Shown: positions 19,441-28,128, counted from the stretch's first letter. The stretch: DNA of 64,000 bases from Pseudomonas monsensis (GCF_014268495.2 NZ_CP077087.1:4157501-4221500), one strand, 5' to 3'. The notes: generated by a model not told the origin, from the letters alone. A program made the numbers and translations.

Positions 19441-20565
19441 ATGCGTGATCCAGCCCCTTCTGACACATCCAAGAAGCGCGTCATTGTCGGCATGTCCGGC
19501 GGCGTGGACTCTTCCGTTTCCGCTCTCCTGCTGATCGAGCAGGGTTACGAGGTGGAAGGCCTGTTCATGAAGAACTGGGAAGAAGACGACGGAACGGAGT
19601 ACTGCACCGCCATGGACGACCTGGCGGATGCCCAGGCTGTCTGCGACAAAATCGGTATCAAGCTGCACACCGCCAACTTCGCCGCCGAGTACTGGGACAA
19701 CGTGTTCGAGCACTTCCTCGCCGAATACAAGGCCGGCCGTACGCCGAACCCGGACATCCTGTGCAACCGCGAAATCAAGTTCAAGGCGTTTCTCGACTAC
19801 GCCATGATGCTCGGCGCCGACCTGATTGCTACCGGCCACTACGTGCGTCGCCGCGACATCGAAGGCCGCACCGAACTGCTCAAGGGCCTCGACCCGAACA
19901 AGGATCAGAGCTACTTCCTGCATGCCGTCGGCGGCGAACAGATTGCCAAGACCCTGTTCCCGGTCGGCGAACTGGAGAAGCCTGAAGTCCGCGCGATTGC
20001 CGAAAAATACGAGCTGGCGACCGCCAAGAAGAAGGATTCCACCGGGATCTGCTTTATTGGCGAACGCCGCTTCAGCGACTTCCTCAAGCAATACCTGCCT
20101 GCGCAACCGGGCGAAATCAAGACCACCGAAGGCGAAGTCATCGGCCGTCACCACGGCTTGATGTACCACACCATCGGTCAGCGCCAGGGCCTCGGTATCG
20201 GCGGTTTGAAAGACGCCGGCGACGAGCCGTGGTACGTGCTGCGCAAGGACCTGGACACCAACGAGCTGATCGTCGGCCAGGGCAACAACCATCCGTGGCT
20301 GTTCTCCAGCGCCCTGCTCGCTTCGGAAATCTATTGGGTCAACCCAATCGACCTGAGCCAGCCGCTGCGCCTGACCGCCAAAGTGCGTTATCGCCAGAGC
20401 GACCAGGCCTGCACCCTGGAAAAAACCGCCAGCGGCTACCGCGCCGTGTTCGACGAACCGCAACGTGCGGTCACTCCAGGCCAGTCCGTGGTGTTCTACG
20501 ACGGTGAAATCTGCCTCGGTGGCGGCGTGATCGAAGTCGCCGAGCCGTGGAGCGGCCAGGCATGA
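19441..20565 (+). CDS. mnmA: tRNA-uridine 2-sulfurtransferase MnmA
   Basis: Adds sulfur at C2 of wobble U34 in tRNA-Lys, -Glu and -Gln, using persulfide delivered by the Tus relay. The 374-residue protein has the PP-loop ATP motif GMSGGVDSSVSALLL near residue 18, the first catalytic cysteine in NPDILCNREIKF near 108, and the second in STGICFIGERRF near 205. The hflD start overlaps its stop (ATGA), so the two are translationally coupled. Confidence 0.97.
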   Translation: MRDPAPSDTSKKRVIVGMSGGVDSSVSALLLIEQGYEVEGLFMKNWEEDDGTEYCTAMDDLADAQAVCDKIGIKLHTANFAAEYWDNVFEHFLAEYKAGRTPNPDILCNREIKFKAFLDYAMMLGADLIATGHYVRRRDIEGRTELLKGLDPNKDQSYFLHAVGGEQIAKTLFPVGELEKPEVRAIAEKYELATAKKKDSTGICFIGERRFSDFLKQYLPAQPGEIKTTEGEVIGRHHGLMYHTIGQRQGLGIGGLKDAGDEPWYVLRKDLDTNELIVGQGNNHPWLFSSALLASEIYWVNPIDLSQPLRLTAKVRYRQSDQACTLEKTASGYRAVFDEPQRAVTPGQSVVFYDGEICLGGGVIEVAEPWSGQA

Positions 20566-21185
20566 GCCCGACCCAGGAGCAACTGACCGCGCTGGGCGGC
20601 GTGTTTCTCGCCGCCGTGCTGGTTGACCGCATCGCCAAGACCGGCCAGACCAACGAGGCCGGCCTGAGCTGCATGCTCGGCAGCCTGCTGGTACGCGACC
20701 CCAAGGACACGCTCGACGTATACGGCGGCGACGATATCAATCTGCGCGAAGGTTATCGTGCGTTGATCGGCGCCCTTGAACGCGACCCGAGCACCTTGCA
20801 GCGCGAGCCGTTGCGTTATGCGCTGTCGATGCTCGGCCTGGAGCGGCAACTGGCCAAGCGTGGCGACATGCTCGACACCATCGGCAAGCGCCTGCCGCAG
20901 ATCCAGTCGCAGGTCGAACACTTCGGCCCGGCCCACGAAAACGTGGTCGCCGCCTGCGGCGCGCTGTATCAGGACACCCTGAGCACCTTGCGCCAACGCA
21001 TTCAAGTGCACGGCGACATGCGCAACCTGCAGCAACCGAGCAACGCCTCGAAGATCCGCGCCCTGCTGCTCGCCGGCATTCGTTCGGCGCGCCTGTGGCG
21101 TCAGCTTGGCGGGCACCGCTGGCAGTTGGTGATCAGCCGGCGCAAGCTGCTCAAAGAGCTGTATCCGTTGATGCGCAGCGAGTAA
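20562..21185 (+). CDS. hflD: High-frequency lysogenization protein HflD homologue
   Basis: Membrane-peripheral, mostly helical DUF489 protein. In E. coli it binds phage lambda CII and is encoded between mnmA and purB, as here. The 207 residues include LGGVFLAAVLVDRIAKTGQT, RYALSMLGLERQLAKRGDM near 90, and a C-terminal basic segment LISRRKLLKELYPLMRS-like. Its normal cellular role is unclear. The start overlaps the mnmA stop by four bases. Confidence 0.93.
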   Translation: MSPTQEQLTALGGVFLAAVLVDRIAKTGQTNEAGLSCMLGSLLVRDPKDTLDVYGGDDINLREGYRALIGALERDPSTLQREPLRYALSMLGLERQLAKRGDMLDTIGKRLPQIQSQVEHFGPAHENVVAACGALYQDTLSTLRQRIQVHGDMRNLQQPSNASKIRALLLAGIRSARLWRQLGGHRWQLVISRRKLLKELYPLMRSE

Positions 21186-21227
21186 ATCGTCGCGCAATAA
21201 AAGTTTTGTAGTCTGTAGCGCGTAATA

Positions 21228-21262
21228 CGCCGGTCAGTTGGCAACGGACCGGCGGATTTTTT
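21228..21262 (+). terminator. Rho-independent terminator after hflD
   Basis: Stem CGCCGGTC/GACCGGCG with an 11-nt loop, followed by GATTTTTT. purB therefore probably has its own promoter; a TATGAT at 21267-21272 is a candidate -10. Confidence 0.82.
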
Positions 21263-21312
21263 CATGTATGATACGCGCCCCATTTCGTTGCCCGACTGTC
21301 CGAGAACACCCC

Positions 21313-22683
21313 ATGCAGCTCTCTTCGCTCACTGCGGTTTCCCCTGTTGACGGCCGCTACGCCGGCAAAACCCAGGCCCTGCGCCCGATTTTCAGCGAGT
21401 ACGGCCTGATCCGTGCCCGCGTCCTGGTTGAAGTGCGCTGGCTCCAGCGCCTGGCCGCCCACGCCGGCATCCCGGAAGTGCCAGCCTTCTCCGCCGAGGC
21501 CAACGCCGTTCTCAATGAACTGGCTGAAAACTTCTCGCTGGAGCACGCCGAGCGCGTCAAAGAGATCGAGCGCACCACCAACCACGACGTCAAGGCGATC
21601 GAATACCTGCTCAAGGAGCAGGCGGCCAAGCTGCCGGAGCTGGCCAAGGTCAGCGAGTTCATCCACTTTGCCTGCACCAGCGAAGACATCAACAACCTGT
21701 CCCACGCCCTGATGCTGCGCGAAGGCCGTGACGACGTGATGCTGCCGCTGATGCGCCAGACCGCCAATGCCATCCGCGAACTGGCGATCCGTTTCGCTGA
21801 CGTGCCAATGCTGTCGCGCACCCACGGTCAACCGGCCTCCCCGACGACTTTGGGTAAAGAGCTGGCGAACGTGGTGTACCGTCTCGAGCGTCAGATCGCT
21901 CAAGTCGCTGCCGTACCGCTGCTGGGCAAAATCAACGGCGCTGTCGGCAACTACAACGCACACCTGTCGGCCTACCCGCAGATCGACTGGGAAGCCAATG
22001 CCCGCGCCTTCATCGAAGACGAACTGGGCCTGGGCTTCAACCCGTACACCACGCAGATCGAACCGCACGACTACATCGCCGAGCTGTTCGACGCCATTGC
22101 GCGCTTTAACACCATCCTGATCGACTTCGACCGCGACATCTGGGGCTACATCTCCCTGGGTTATTTCAAGCAGCGCACCATCGCTGGCGAAATCGGTTCG
22201 TCGACCATGCCGCACAAGGTCAACCCGATCGACTTCGAAAACTCCGAAGGCAACCTGGGTATCGCCAACGCCCTGTTCCAGCACCTGGCGAGCAAACTGC
22301 CGATTTCCCGCTGGCAGCGCGACCTGACCGACTCCACCGTACTGCGCAACCTCGGTGTCGGCTTCGCCCACAGCGTGATCGCCTACGAAGCCAGCCTCAA
22401 AGGCATCAGCAAGCTGGAACTCAACGAGCAGAAGATTGCCGCTGATCTCGACGCATGCTGGGAAGTCCTGGCTGAGCCGATCCAGACCGTGATGCGCCGC
22501 TACAACATCGAAAACCCGTACGAGAAGCTGAAAGAACTGACCCGCGGCAAGGGCATCAGCCCTGAAGCGTTGCAGACTTTCATCGACGGCCTGGACATGC
22601 CAGCGCAAGCGAAAGCCGAGCTCAAGCAACTGACCCCGGCCAACTACATCGGCAACGCTGTAGCGCAAGCCAAACGCATCTGA
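21313..22683 (+). CDS. purB: Adenylosuccinate lyase
   Basis: Acts twice in purine synthesis, splitting SAICAR and adenylosuccinate to release fumarate. The 456-residue protein is of the E. coli type. Signature residues include TSEDINNLSHAL near 125, SRTHGQPASPTTLGKE with the catalytic His near 170, and the flexible loop GSSTMPHKVNPIDFENSEGN near 295-315 with the catalytic Ser. The start at 21313 gives MQLSSLTAVSPVDGRYAGK, the conserved N terminus. Confidence 0.98.
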   Translation: MQLSSLTAVSPVDGRYAGKTQALRPIFSEYGLIRARVLVEVRWLQRLAAHAGIPEVPAFSAEANAVLNELAENFSLEHAERVKEIERTTNHDVKAIEYLLKEQAAKLPELAKVSEFIHFACTSEDINNLSHALMLREGRDDVMLPLMRQTANAIRELAIRFADVPMLSRTHGQPASPTTLGKELANVVYRLERQIAQVAAVPLLGKINGAVGNYNAHLSAYPQIDWEANARAFIEDELGLGFNPYTTQIEPHDYIAELFDAIARFNTILIDFDRDIWGYISLGYFKQRTIAGEIGSSTMPHKVNPIDFENSEGNLGIANALFQHLASKLPISRWQRDLTDSTVLRNLGVGFAHSVIAYEASLKGISKLELNEQKIAADLDACWEVLAEPIQTVMRRYNIENPYEKLKELTRGKGISPEALQTFIDGLDMPAQAKAELKQLTPANYIGNAVAQAKRI

Positions 22684-22705
22684 TCGACCGCTTGATCCGT
22701 TTGAG

Positions 22706-22732
22706 ACGCCCGGCCGCGCCGGGCGTTTTTAT
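22706..22732 (+). terminator. Rho-independent terminator of purB
   Basis: Stem ACGCCCGG/CCGGGCGT around a short CGCG-type loop, followed by five Ts. Confidence 0.88.
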
Positions 22733-22769
22733 TCCCGTCTGAAAAGTGCTTTTTTTCAATAGGTTACAT

Positions 22770-23939
22770 ATGAATTCCGATATTCCTCTTCAACTTCTGG
22801 GCGGCCTTACAGCACGCGAATTCCTGCGCGACTACTGGCAGAAAAAGCCACTGCTGATCCGTCAGGCGATTCCTGACTTCGAAAGCCCGATCGACGCCGA
22901 CGAACTGGCCGGCCTGGCCCTGGAAGAAGAAGTCGAATCGCGTCTGGTGATCGAACACGGCGAGCGCCCATGGGAACTGCGTCGCGGCCCGTTTGCCGAA
23001 GACGAATTCAGCAAGCTGCCGGAAAAAGAGTGGACCCTGCTGGTGCAGGCCGTTGACCAGTTCGTCCCGGAAGTCAGCGAACTGCTGGAAAACTTCCGCT
23101 TCCTGCCGAGCTGGCGCGTCGATGACGTGATGATCAGCTTCGCCGCCCCGGGTGGCAGCGTCGGTCCGCACTTCGACAACTACGACGTGTTCCTGCTGCA
23201 AGGCCACGGCAAGCGCAACTGGAAAATCGGCCAGATGTGCGATTCCGAGAGCCCGCTGCTGCAACACGCCGACCTGCGCATCCTCGCCGAATTCCACGAA
23301 ACCGAAGAGTGGGTACTGGAGCCGGGCGACATGCTCTACCTGCCGCCCCGTCTGGCCCATTGCGGTGTCGCGGTCGACAACTGCATGACCTACTCGGTCG
23401 GTTTCCGCGCACCGAGCGCTTCTGAAGTGCTGACCCACTTCACCGACTTCCTCAGCCAGTTCCTGACTGACGAAGAGCGCTACACCGATGCCGACGCGCA
23501 ACCGGCCGCTGACCCGCATCAGATTCAACACGACGCACTGGATCGCCTGAAAGCCCTGCTCGCCGAGCATATGAGCGACGAGCGTCTGCTGCTGACCTGG
23601 TTCGGCCAGTACATGACCGAGCCGCGCTATCCGGAACTGGTGGTGGGCCCGGAAGAAGTTGAAGAAGAAGACTTCCTCGCTGCGCTGCAGGACGGCGCGG
23701 TACTGATCCGCAACCCGAGCGCGCGCCTGGCCTGGTCGGAAGTCGATGACGACCTGCTGCTGTTCGCCAGCGGCCAGAGCCGTTATCTGCCGGGCAAACT
23801 GCGCGAACTGCTGAAGCTGATCTGCGCCGCCGACGCCCTGCACACCGACAACCTCGGCGACTGGCTGGACGACGAAGACGGTCGCGGCCTGCTGTGCGAA
23901 CTGGTCAAGCAAGGCAGCCTGGGGTTCGCCGATGAATAA
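22770..23939 (+). CDS. roxA: Ribosomal protein uL16 arginine 3-hydroxylase (RoxA/YcfD type)
   Basis: JmjC/cupin-fold Fe(II) and 2-oxoglutarate oxygenase; the E. coli homologue hydroxylates an arginine of ribosomal protein L16. The 389-residue length matches YcfD. The iron-binding facial triad is visible as H-x-D in GPHFDNYDVFLLQG (about residues 133-135) and the distal His in PPRLAHCGVAV (near 194). The C-terminal half holds dimerisation and winged-helix regions. The next gene overlaps its end by 8 bp. Confidence 0.92.
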   Translation: MNSDIPLQLLGGLTAREFLRDYWQKKPLLIRQAIPDFESPIDADELAGLALEEEVESRLVIEHGERPWELRRGPFAEDEFSKLPEKEWTLLVQAVDQFVPEVSELLENFRFLPSWRVDDVMISFAAPGGSVGPHFDNYDVFLLQGHGKRNWKIGQMCDSESPLLQHADLRILAEFHETEEWVLEPGDMLYLPPRLAHCGVAVDNCMTYSVGFRAPSASEVLTHFTDFLSQFLTDEERYTDADAQPAADPHQIQHDALDRLKALLAEHMSDERLLLTWFGQYMTEPRYPELVVGPEEVEEEDFLAALQDGAVLIRNPSARLAWSEVDDDLLLFASGQSRYLPGKLRELLKLICAADALHTDNLGDWLDDEDGRGLLCELVKQGSLGFADE

Positions 23940-24357
23940 GATTCGCGTACGTGTCGCAGACTGGCAGAAGGACATCGCCGAGATCCGGCGCATTCGTGAA
24001 ACGGTGTTCATCGCCGAACAATCGGTGCCACCCGAGCTGGAATGGGACGCGGATGACGCGACCGCCGTGCATTTTCTGGCGTTTGAAGGCGACTTTCCGA
24101 TTGGCACTGCGCGCCTGTTGCCCGACGGGCACATTGGCCGGGTATCCGTGCTGAAAGACTGGCGCGGGATGAAGGTTGGTGATGCGCTGATGCAAGCGGT
24201 GATTGCTGAAGCTGAAGCGCGTGGCCTGCAGCAGCAGATGCTCAGTGCGCAGGTACAGGCCACGGCGTTCTATGAGCGCTTGGGTTTCAGCCTGGTCAGT
24301 GAGGAATTCCTTGAAGCCGGGATTCCGCATGTCGATATGGTTCGCCATTCGGCTTGA
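23932..24357 (+). CDS. GNAT-family N-acetyltransferase
   Basis: Acetyl-CoA-dependent acyltransferase of unknown substrate. The 141 residues show the GNAT fold, with a VFIAEQSVPPELEWD segment common in the ElaA/YjcF-like subgroup and the acetyl-CoA loop RVSVLKDWRGMKVGDALMQ near 70-88. The start ATG lies within the last codons of the roxA-type gene (8-bp overlap), so expression is coupled. Confidence 0.88.
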   Translation: MNKIRVRVADWQKDIAEIRRIRETVFIAEQSVPPELEWDADDATAVHFLAFEGDFPIGTARLLPDGHIGRVSVLKDWRGMKVGDALMQAVIAEAEARGLQQQMLSAQVQATAFYERLGFSLVSEEFLEAGIPHVDMVRHSA

Positions 24358-24371
24358 GACCGCGACGCGGC

Positions 24372-24440
24372 GATCGCGAGCAGGCTCACTCCTACAATTG
24401 AAATGCGATTCCCTGTAGGAATGAGCCTGCTCGCGAAGAG
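24372..24440. repeat. REPIN, GCGAGCAGGCTCACTCCTAC family
   Basis: Arms CGATCGCGAGCAGGCTCACT and its inverse AGTGAGCCTGCTCGCGAAG-like, separated by about 24 bp. Confidence 0.88.
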
Positions 24441-24457
24441 GCCCGCAAGCACACCAC

Positions 24458-24493
24458 AAAACGCCCCGACATCCGCCGATGCCGGGGCGTTTT
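24458..24493 (+). terminator. Terminator after the GNAT gene
   Basis: Stem AAAACGCCCCG/CGGGGCGTTTT with a 14-nt loop. It is symmetrical enough to work in either direction. Confidence 0.8.
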
Positions 24494-24572
24494 GCTGTCT
24501 ACGATTCAACTTGCACCACCGCGGGCCGACAAACTGGCAATATCAAGCCTTTCGAAAGCGGAGATAACGGAC

Positions 24573-25334
24573 ATGTCCCTACGCACCCTGCTCACCACCC
24601 TGCTGCTCGGTTGCAGCCTGTCGGTGATGGCAGCCACAGAAATCGTGCCCCTCAAGTACCGCACCAGCGCCGACATGCTGCCAATGGCACAAGACTTCAT
24701 CGGCAAGGACGGCCAGGTCAGCGCCTATGGCAATCAACTGATCATCAAGGCCGAGCCGGACAAGATTCAGGAGCTCAAGGCGCTGGTCACCCAGCTCGAC
24801 ACTGCACCCAAACGCTTGTTGATCACAGTCGACACCAACGAAAACAACGGCCGCGGCGATGAAGGCTACTCGGTCAACGGCGCGCCGCCGAACCAGACCC
24901 GGATCATCAGCCGCAGCACCGCCAGCCGCGACGGCGGCGTGCAGCAGGTACAGGCCACCGACGGCATGCCGGCGCTGATCCAGGTTGGCCAGAGCGTGCC
25001 GATCACCAGCAGCCAGACCAACTCCTATGGCGATTACAGCAGCCAGACGCAATATCGCAACGTCACCCAGGGTTTTTACGTGACGGCCAGCGTCACCGGC
25101 GACATCGTTCACCTGGCAATCAGTACCAACCGTGACCGCATGAGCCAGGAACGTCCCGATGTAGTGAACGTGCAAAGCACCGACACAACCGTCAGCGGAC
25201 GCCTCGGCGAATGGATCACCCTCGCCGGCGTCAATCGCCAGACCCAGGCCGACCAACAGGGCCTGACCCGCAGCTACTCGACTCAAGGCCGGGATGACAT
25301 GACCTTGCGGGTCAAAGTCGACGCGCTGGACTAA
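24573..25334 (+). CDS. Secretin-like periplasmic protein
   Basis: The 253-residue protein starts with a signal peptide (MSLRTLLTTLLLGCSLSVMA). It then has a secretin N-domain-like segment (VPLKYRTSADMLPMAQDFIG ... NQLIIKAEPDKIQELKALV, residues 28-75) of the NolW type found in PilQ and GspD. The rest, with QVGQSVPIT, QGFYVTASVTGD and GEWITLAGVN, resembles the start of the secretin C domain but is far too short to form a pore. It may be an orphan secretin fragment adapted to another periplasmic role; its function is unknown. It stands alone between two terminators/regulatory regions. Confidence 0.8.
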   Translation: MSLRTLLTTLLLGCSLSVMAATEIVPLKYRTSADMLPMAQDFIGKDGQVSAYGNQLIIKAEPDKIQELKALVTQLDTAPKRLLITVDTNENNGRGDEGYSVNGAPPNQTRIISRSTASRDGGVQQVQATDGMPALIQVGQSVPITSSQTNSYGDYSSQTQYRNVTQGFYVTASVTGDIVHLAISTNRDRMSQERPDVVNVQSTDTTVSGRLGEWITLAGVNRQTQADQQGLTRSYSTQGRDDMTLRVKVDALD

Positions 25335-25374
25335 AGCACCGAAAACTGACTGATTAGTCGTATTAGACCAAAGA

Positions 25375-25400
25375 TGTAGTGCTTGAAAAAAAGCACTACA
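25375..25400. promoter_or_regulatory. Perfect palindrome TGTAGTGCTT-N6-AAGCACTACA, candidate RccR operator
   Basis: Ten-base perfect inverted repeat with an A-rich centre, about 410 bp before aceA. Its ends, TGTAGT and ACTACA, agree with my memory of the motif for RccR, the KDPG-responsive RpiR-family repressor of aceA and glcB in Pseudomonas. As RNA it would also be a 10-bp hairpin, but no T run follows. Confidence 0.5.
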
Positions 25401-25425
25401 AAACGTTTGACGAGGCAAAAAAGCA

Positions 25426-25600
25426 AAGGCATGATGGCCTCGCTCCCGCTAATCAGAGGCCCTGGCAAGGGCCTTCGAAGCGACGTTCGCACCTACCCCG
25501 CGAACCGCTTCGTGTCTGTACCGCCCACAAGGTGTGTTTGACGAGGTTGTCGACTGGAACGAAGTTGTCCCGAGGGACGGAAGCGTTATTAGGTAACCCG
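25426..25600 (+). ncRNA. Possible structured RNA or leader upstream of aceA
   Basis: Several tight hairpins follow one another: AGGCCCT-GGCA-AGGGCCT (25457-25474), CGAAGCG-AC-GTTCGC pairing with GCGAACCGCTTCG (25476-25512, 9-nt loop), and GTCC-CGAG-GGAC (25567-25578). No convincing protein is encoded. It could be a small RNA or the aceA 5' leader; I do not recognise the family. The remainder of 25335-25811 is unremarkable apart from the palindrome at 25375. Confidence 0.4.
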
Positions 25601-25811
25601 GCACCACACTGCAGTTCGTATGAAAGGCCCACGACGCCCCGATTGCGCCCGCCAGTTCGCCTTTACCTGCTCACTTTCCCCTCGAGCCCATCGTTCATCC
25701 CGTCGCCTCCCCCGCCGAACCCGACTTGACCACCTAAGCTTCTGGTCAGCGAGCGCAGGAATTTTCCACCGCAGAACAACTTTTCATAAAGACGCGACGA
25801 GGTTTATCTCC

Positions 25812-27137
25812 ATGGCACTGACACGCGAACAGCAAATTGCAGCCCTTGAAAAAGACTGGGCTGAAAACCCGCGCTGGAAAGGCGTGACTCGCACTTATTC
25901 CGCTGCTGACGTCGTCCGTCTGCGTGGCTCGGTTCAACCTGAGCACACTTTCGCGAAAATGGGCGCCGAGAAGCTGTGGAACCTGGTCACCCAGGGTGCC
26001 AAGCCGTCCTTCCGCCCAGAGAAAGATTTCGTCAACTGCATGGGCGCCCTGACCGGCGGCCAGGCTGTTCAGCAAGTCAAGGCCGGTATCCAGGCGATCT
26101 ACCTGTCGGGCTGGCAAGTGGCTGCGGACAACAACTCCGCCGAATCCATGTACCCGGACCAGTCGCTGTACCCGGTGGACTCAGTGCCAACCGTGGTCAA
26201 GCGCATCAACAACTCGTTCCGTCGTGCTGACCAGATCCAGTGGAAAGCCGGCAAGAACCCGGGCGACGAAGGCTACATCGACTACTTCGCGCCAATCGTG
26301 GCTGACGCCGAAGCCGGTTTCGGCGGCGTTCTGAACGCCTACGAGCTGATGAAGAGCATGATCGAAGCAGGCGCCGCCGGCGTTCACTTCGAAGACCAGC
26401 TGGCTTCCGTGAAGAAGTGCGGTCACATGGGCGGCAAAGTACTGGTTCCAACTCAGGAAGCCGTACAGAAGCTGACCGCTGCCCGTCTGGCTGCCGACGT
26501 TGCCGGTACTCCGACCATCATTCTGGCTCGTACCGACGCCAACGCGGCTGACCTGCTGACTTCCGACTGCGACCCGTACGACCAGCCGTTCGTGACTGGC
26601 GAGCGTACTCAGGAAGGTTTCTACAAGGTTCGCGCTGGCCTGGACCAAGCGATCGCCCGTGGCCTGGCTTACGCGCCGTATGCCGACCTGATCTGGTGCG
26701 AAACCGCCAAGCCGGATCTGGAAGAAGCCCGTCGCTTCGCTGAAGCGATCAAAAAGGAATACCCGGACCAACTGCTGTCGTACAACTGCTCGCCTTCCTT
26801 CAACTGGAAGAAAAATCTGGACGACGCGACCATCGCCAAGTTCCAGCGCGAACTGTCCGCCATGGGTTACAAGCACCAGTTCATCACCCTGGCCGGCATT
26901 CACAACATGTGGCACAGCATGTTCAACCTGGCGCACGACTACGCCCGCAACGACATGACTGCCTACGTGAAGCTGCAAGAGCAGGAATTCGCCGACGCCG
27001 CCAAGGGTTACACCTTCGTGGCTCACCAGCAGGAAGTGGGCACCGGCTACTTCGACGACATGACCACCGTGATTCAGGGTGGCTCGTCCTCGGTGACCGC
27101 GCTGACCGGTTCGACCGAAGAAGAACAGTTCCACTGA
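25812..27137 (+). CDS. aceA: Isocitrate lyase
   Basis: First enzyme of the glyoxylate shunt, splitting isocitrate into glyoxylate and succinate for growth on acetate or fatty acids. The 441-residue protein contains the catalytic loop KKCGHMGGKVLVPTQEA with the active-site Cys near residue 205, plus ILARTDANAADL and SYNCSPSFNWKKNL. The start at 25812 gives MALTREQQIAALEKDW. It is monocistronic, with a strong terminator, and preceded by a 477-bp regulatory region. Confidence 0.97.
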   Translation: MALTREQQIAALEKDWAENPRWKGVTRTYSAADVVRLRGSVQPEHTFAKMGAEKLWNLVTQGAKPSFRPEKDFVNCMGALTGGQAVQQVKAGIQAIYLSGWQVAADNNSAESMYPDQSLYPVDSVPTVVKRINNSFRRADQIQWKAGKNPGDEGYIDYFAPIVADAEAGFGGVLNAYELMKSMIEAGAAGVHFEDQLASVKKCGHMGGKVLVPTQEAVQKLTAARLAADVAGTPTIILARTDANAADLLTSDCDPYDQPFVTGERTQEGFYKVRAGLDQAIARGLAYAPYADLIWCETAKPDLEEARRFAEAIKKEYPDQLLSYNCSPSFNWKKNLDDATIAKFQRELSAMGYKHQFITLAGIHNMWHSMFNLAHDYARNDMTAYVKLQEQEFADAAKGYTFVAHQQEVGTGYFDDMTTVIQGGSSSVTALTGSTEEEQFH

Positions 27138-27204
27138 TTCTGCTTCGCTGAGCAAACGGCCTTTGCGGATCGTATAGAAAGCTAACCGCAAAGCCGCAAG
27201 ACTG

Positions 27205-27233
27205 ACGCCCCGACTGGTTCGGGGCGTTTTTTT
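27205..27233 (+). terminator. Rho-independent terminator of aceA
   Basis: Stem ACGCCCCGA/TCGGGGCGT with a short CTGG-type loop, followed by seven Ts. A second inverted repeat, GGCCTTTGCGG/CCGCAAAGCC, lies just upstream (27158-27196). Confidence 0.92.
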
Positions 27234-27252
27234 GCCCAGGATTCAATGACCA

Positions 27253-27285
27253 CCACAAATCCCTGTAGGAGTGAGCCTGCAGGGA
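27253..27285. repeat. Solitary REP arm
   Basis: CACAAATCCCTGTAGGAGTG followed by AGCCTGCAGGG. It looks like half of the REPIN seen at 24372, with no partner nearby. Confidence 0.65.
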
Positions 27286-27704
27286 TCGGTGTCGTCCGGA
27301 GAAAACATTGATCCAGAGCGGTACAGATGTCAGAAAAATCCGCTAAAACGGACGCCACCGCTACTTGCAGTAACAGGCATATAAGACAACTTTCTGTTTA
27401 CTGCACCGCTAAACAGTTACAAAAGCACTCCAAACGATATCAATTATCATTTAGCAGCAACTATGTTCGTTACATTTCCTACAAAACATAATTCACACAA
27501 ACCCGGCTAATGCCCGCAATGCATGGGCTGCAGGGCATTGGAGGTGCGCTATGTCCTTATTCCAATAAATAATTTCGCTATAGGAATTTTACTTGCAGGG
27601 TGTTTAGCCATAAAATCAGCGCGATTGATTGCTGCGACATATCGTCACTGCCTTATTTCTTTATCAAGCTCAGAGACCTTTGCTCTCTGTTAAGGATTAC
27701 CAGC
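27286..27704 (+). other. AT-rich region upstream of nuoA
   Basis: No gene is supported here. It is notably AT-rich for this genome and should contain the nuo promoter. Features seen are a Fur-like sequence GATATCAATTATCATTTAG (27436-27454), and GGAGGTG followed by an ATG and five codons ending in TAA (27540-27568), possibly the remnant of a lost gene. TAAAAT at 27611-27616 is a candidate -10 for nuo. Confidence 0.45.
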
Positions 27705-28118
27705 ATGCCCGAAGCGACAGGACTCATGGCCCACAACTGGGGCTTTGCCATTTTCCTTCTGGGTGTAGTCGGCCTGTGTGCCTTCATGCTCGGCGTCTCC
27801 AGCCTCCTCGGGTCAAAAGCCTGGGGCCGCAGCAAAAACGAACCGTTCGAGTCCGGCATGCTACCTACCGGTGGCGCCCGCTTGCGGCTCTCAGCCAAAT
27901 TCTATCTGGTCGCGATGCTGTTCGTGATCTTCGATATCGAAGCCCTCTTTCTCTTTGCATGGTCTGTGTCCGTCCGCGAAAGCGGCTGGACCGGATTCGT
28001 CGAAGCTCTCGTTTTCATAGCAATTCTGTTGGCAGGTCTTGTCTACCTGTTCCGAGTGGGCGCCCTTGACTGGGCTCCGGAAGCTCGTCGCAAGCGGCAG
28101 GCGAAGCTGAAACAATGA
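27705..28118 (+). CDS. nuoA: NADH-quinone oxidoreductase subunit A
   Basis: Membrane subunit of complex I near the quinone site. The 137 residues have three transmembrane helices and the conserved loop KNEPFESGMLPTGGARLRLS, followed by FYLVAMLFVIFDIEALFLFAW. The ATG at 27705 was chosen because MPEATGLMAHNW fits the Pseudomonas family. It is the first gene of the 13-gene nuo operon, with 10 bp to nuoB. Confidence 0.96.
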   Translation: MPEATGLMAHNWGFAIFLLGVVGLCAFMLGVSSLLGSKAWGRSKNEPFESGMLPTGGARLRLSAKFYLVAMLFVIFDIEALFLFAWSVSVRESGWTGFVEALVFIAILLAGLVYLFRVGALDWAPEARRKRQAKLKQ

Positions 28119-28128
28119 GGCTTTGGCA

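Noticed and set aside
25379..25729. 116-codon open frame upstream of aceA
   Set aside because: Lies over strong RNA hairpins, ends in a low-complexity Ser/Pro tail and resembles no protein family; a structured non-coding leader explains the region better.
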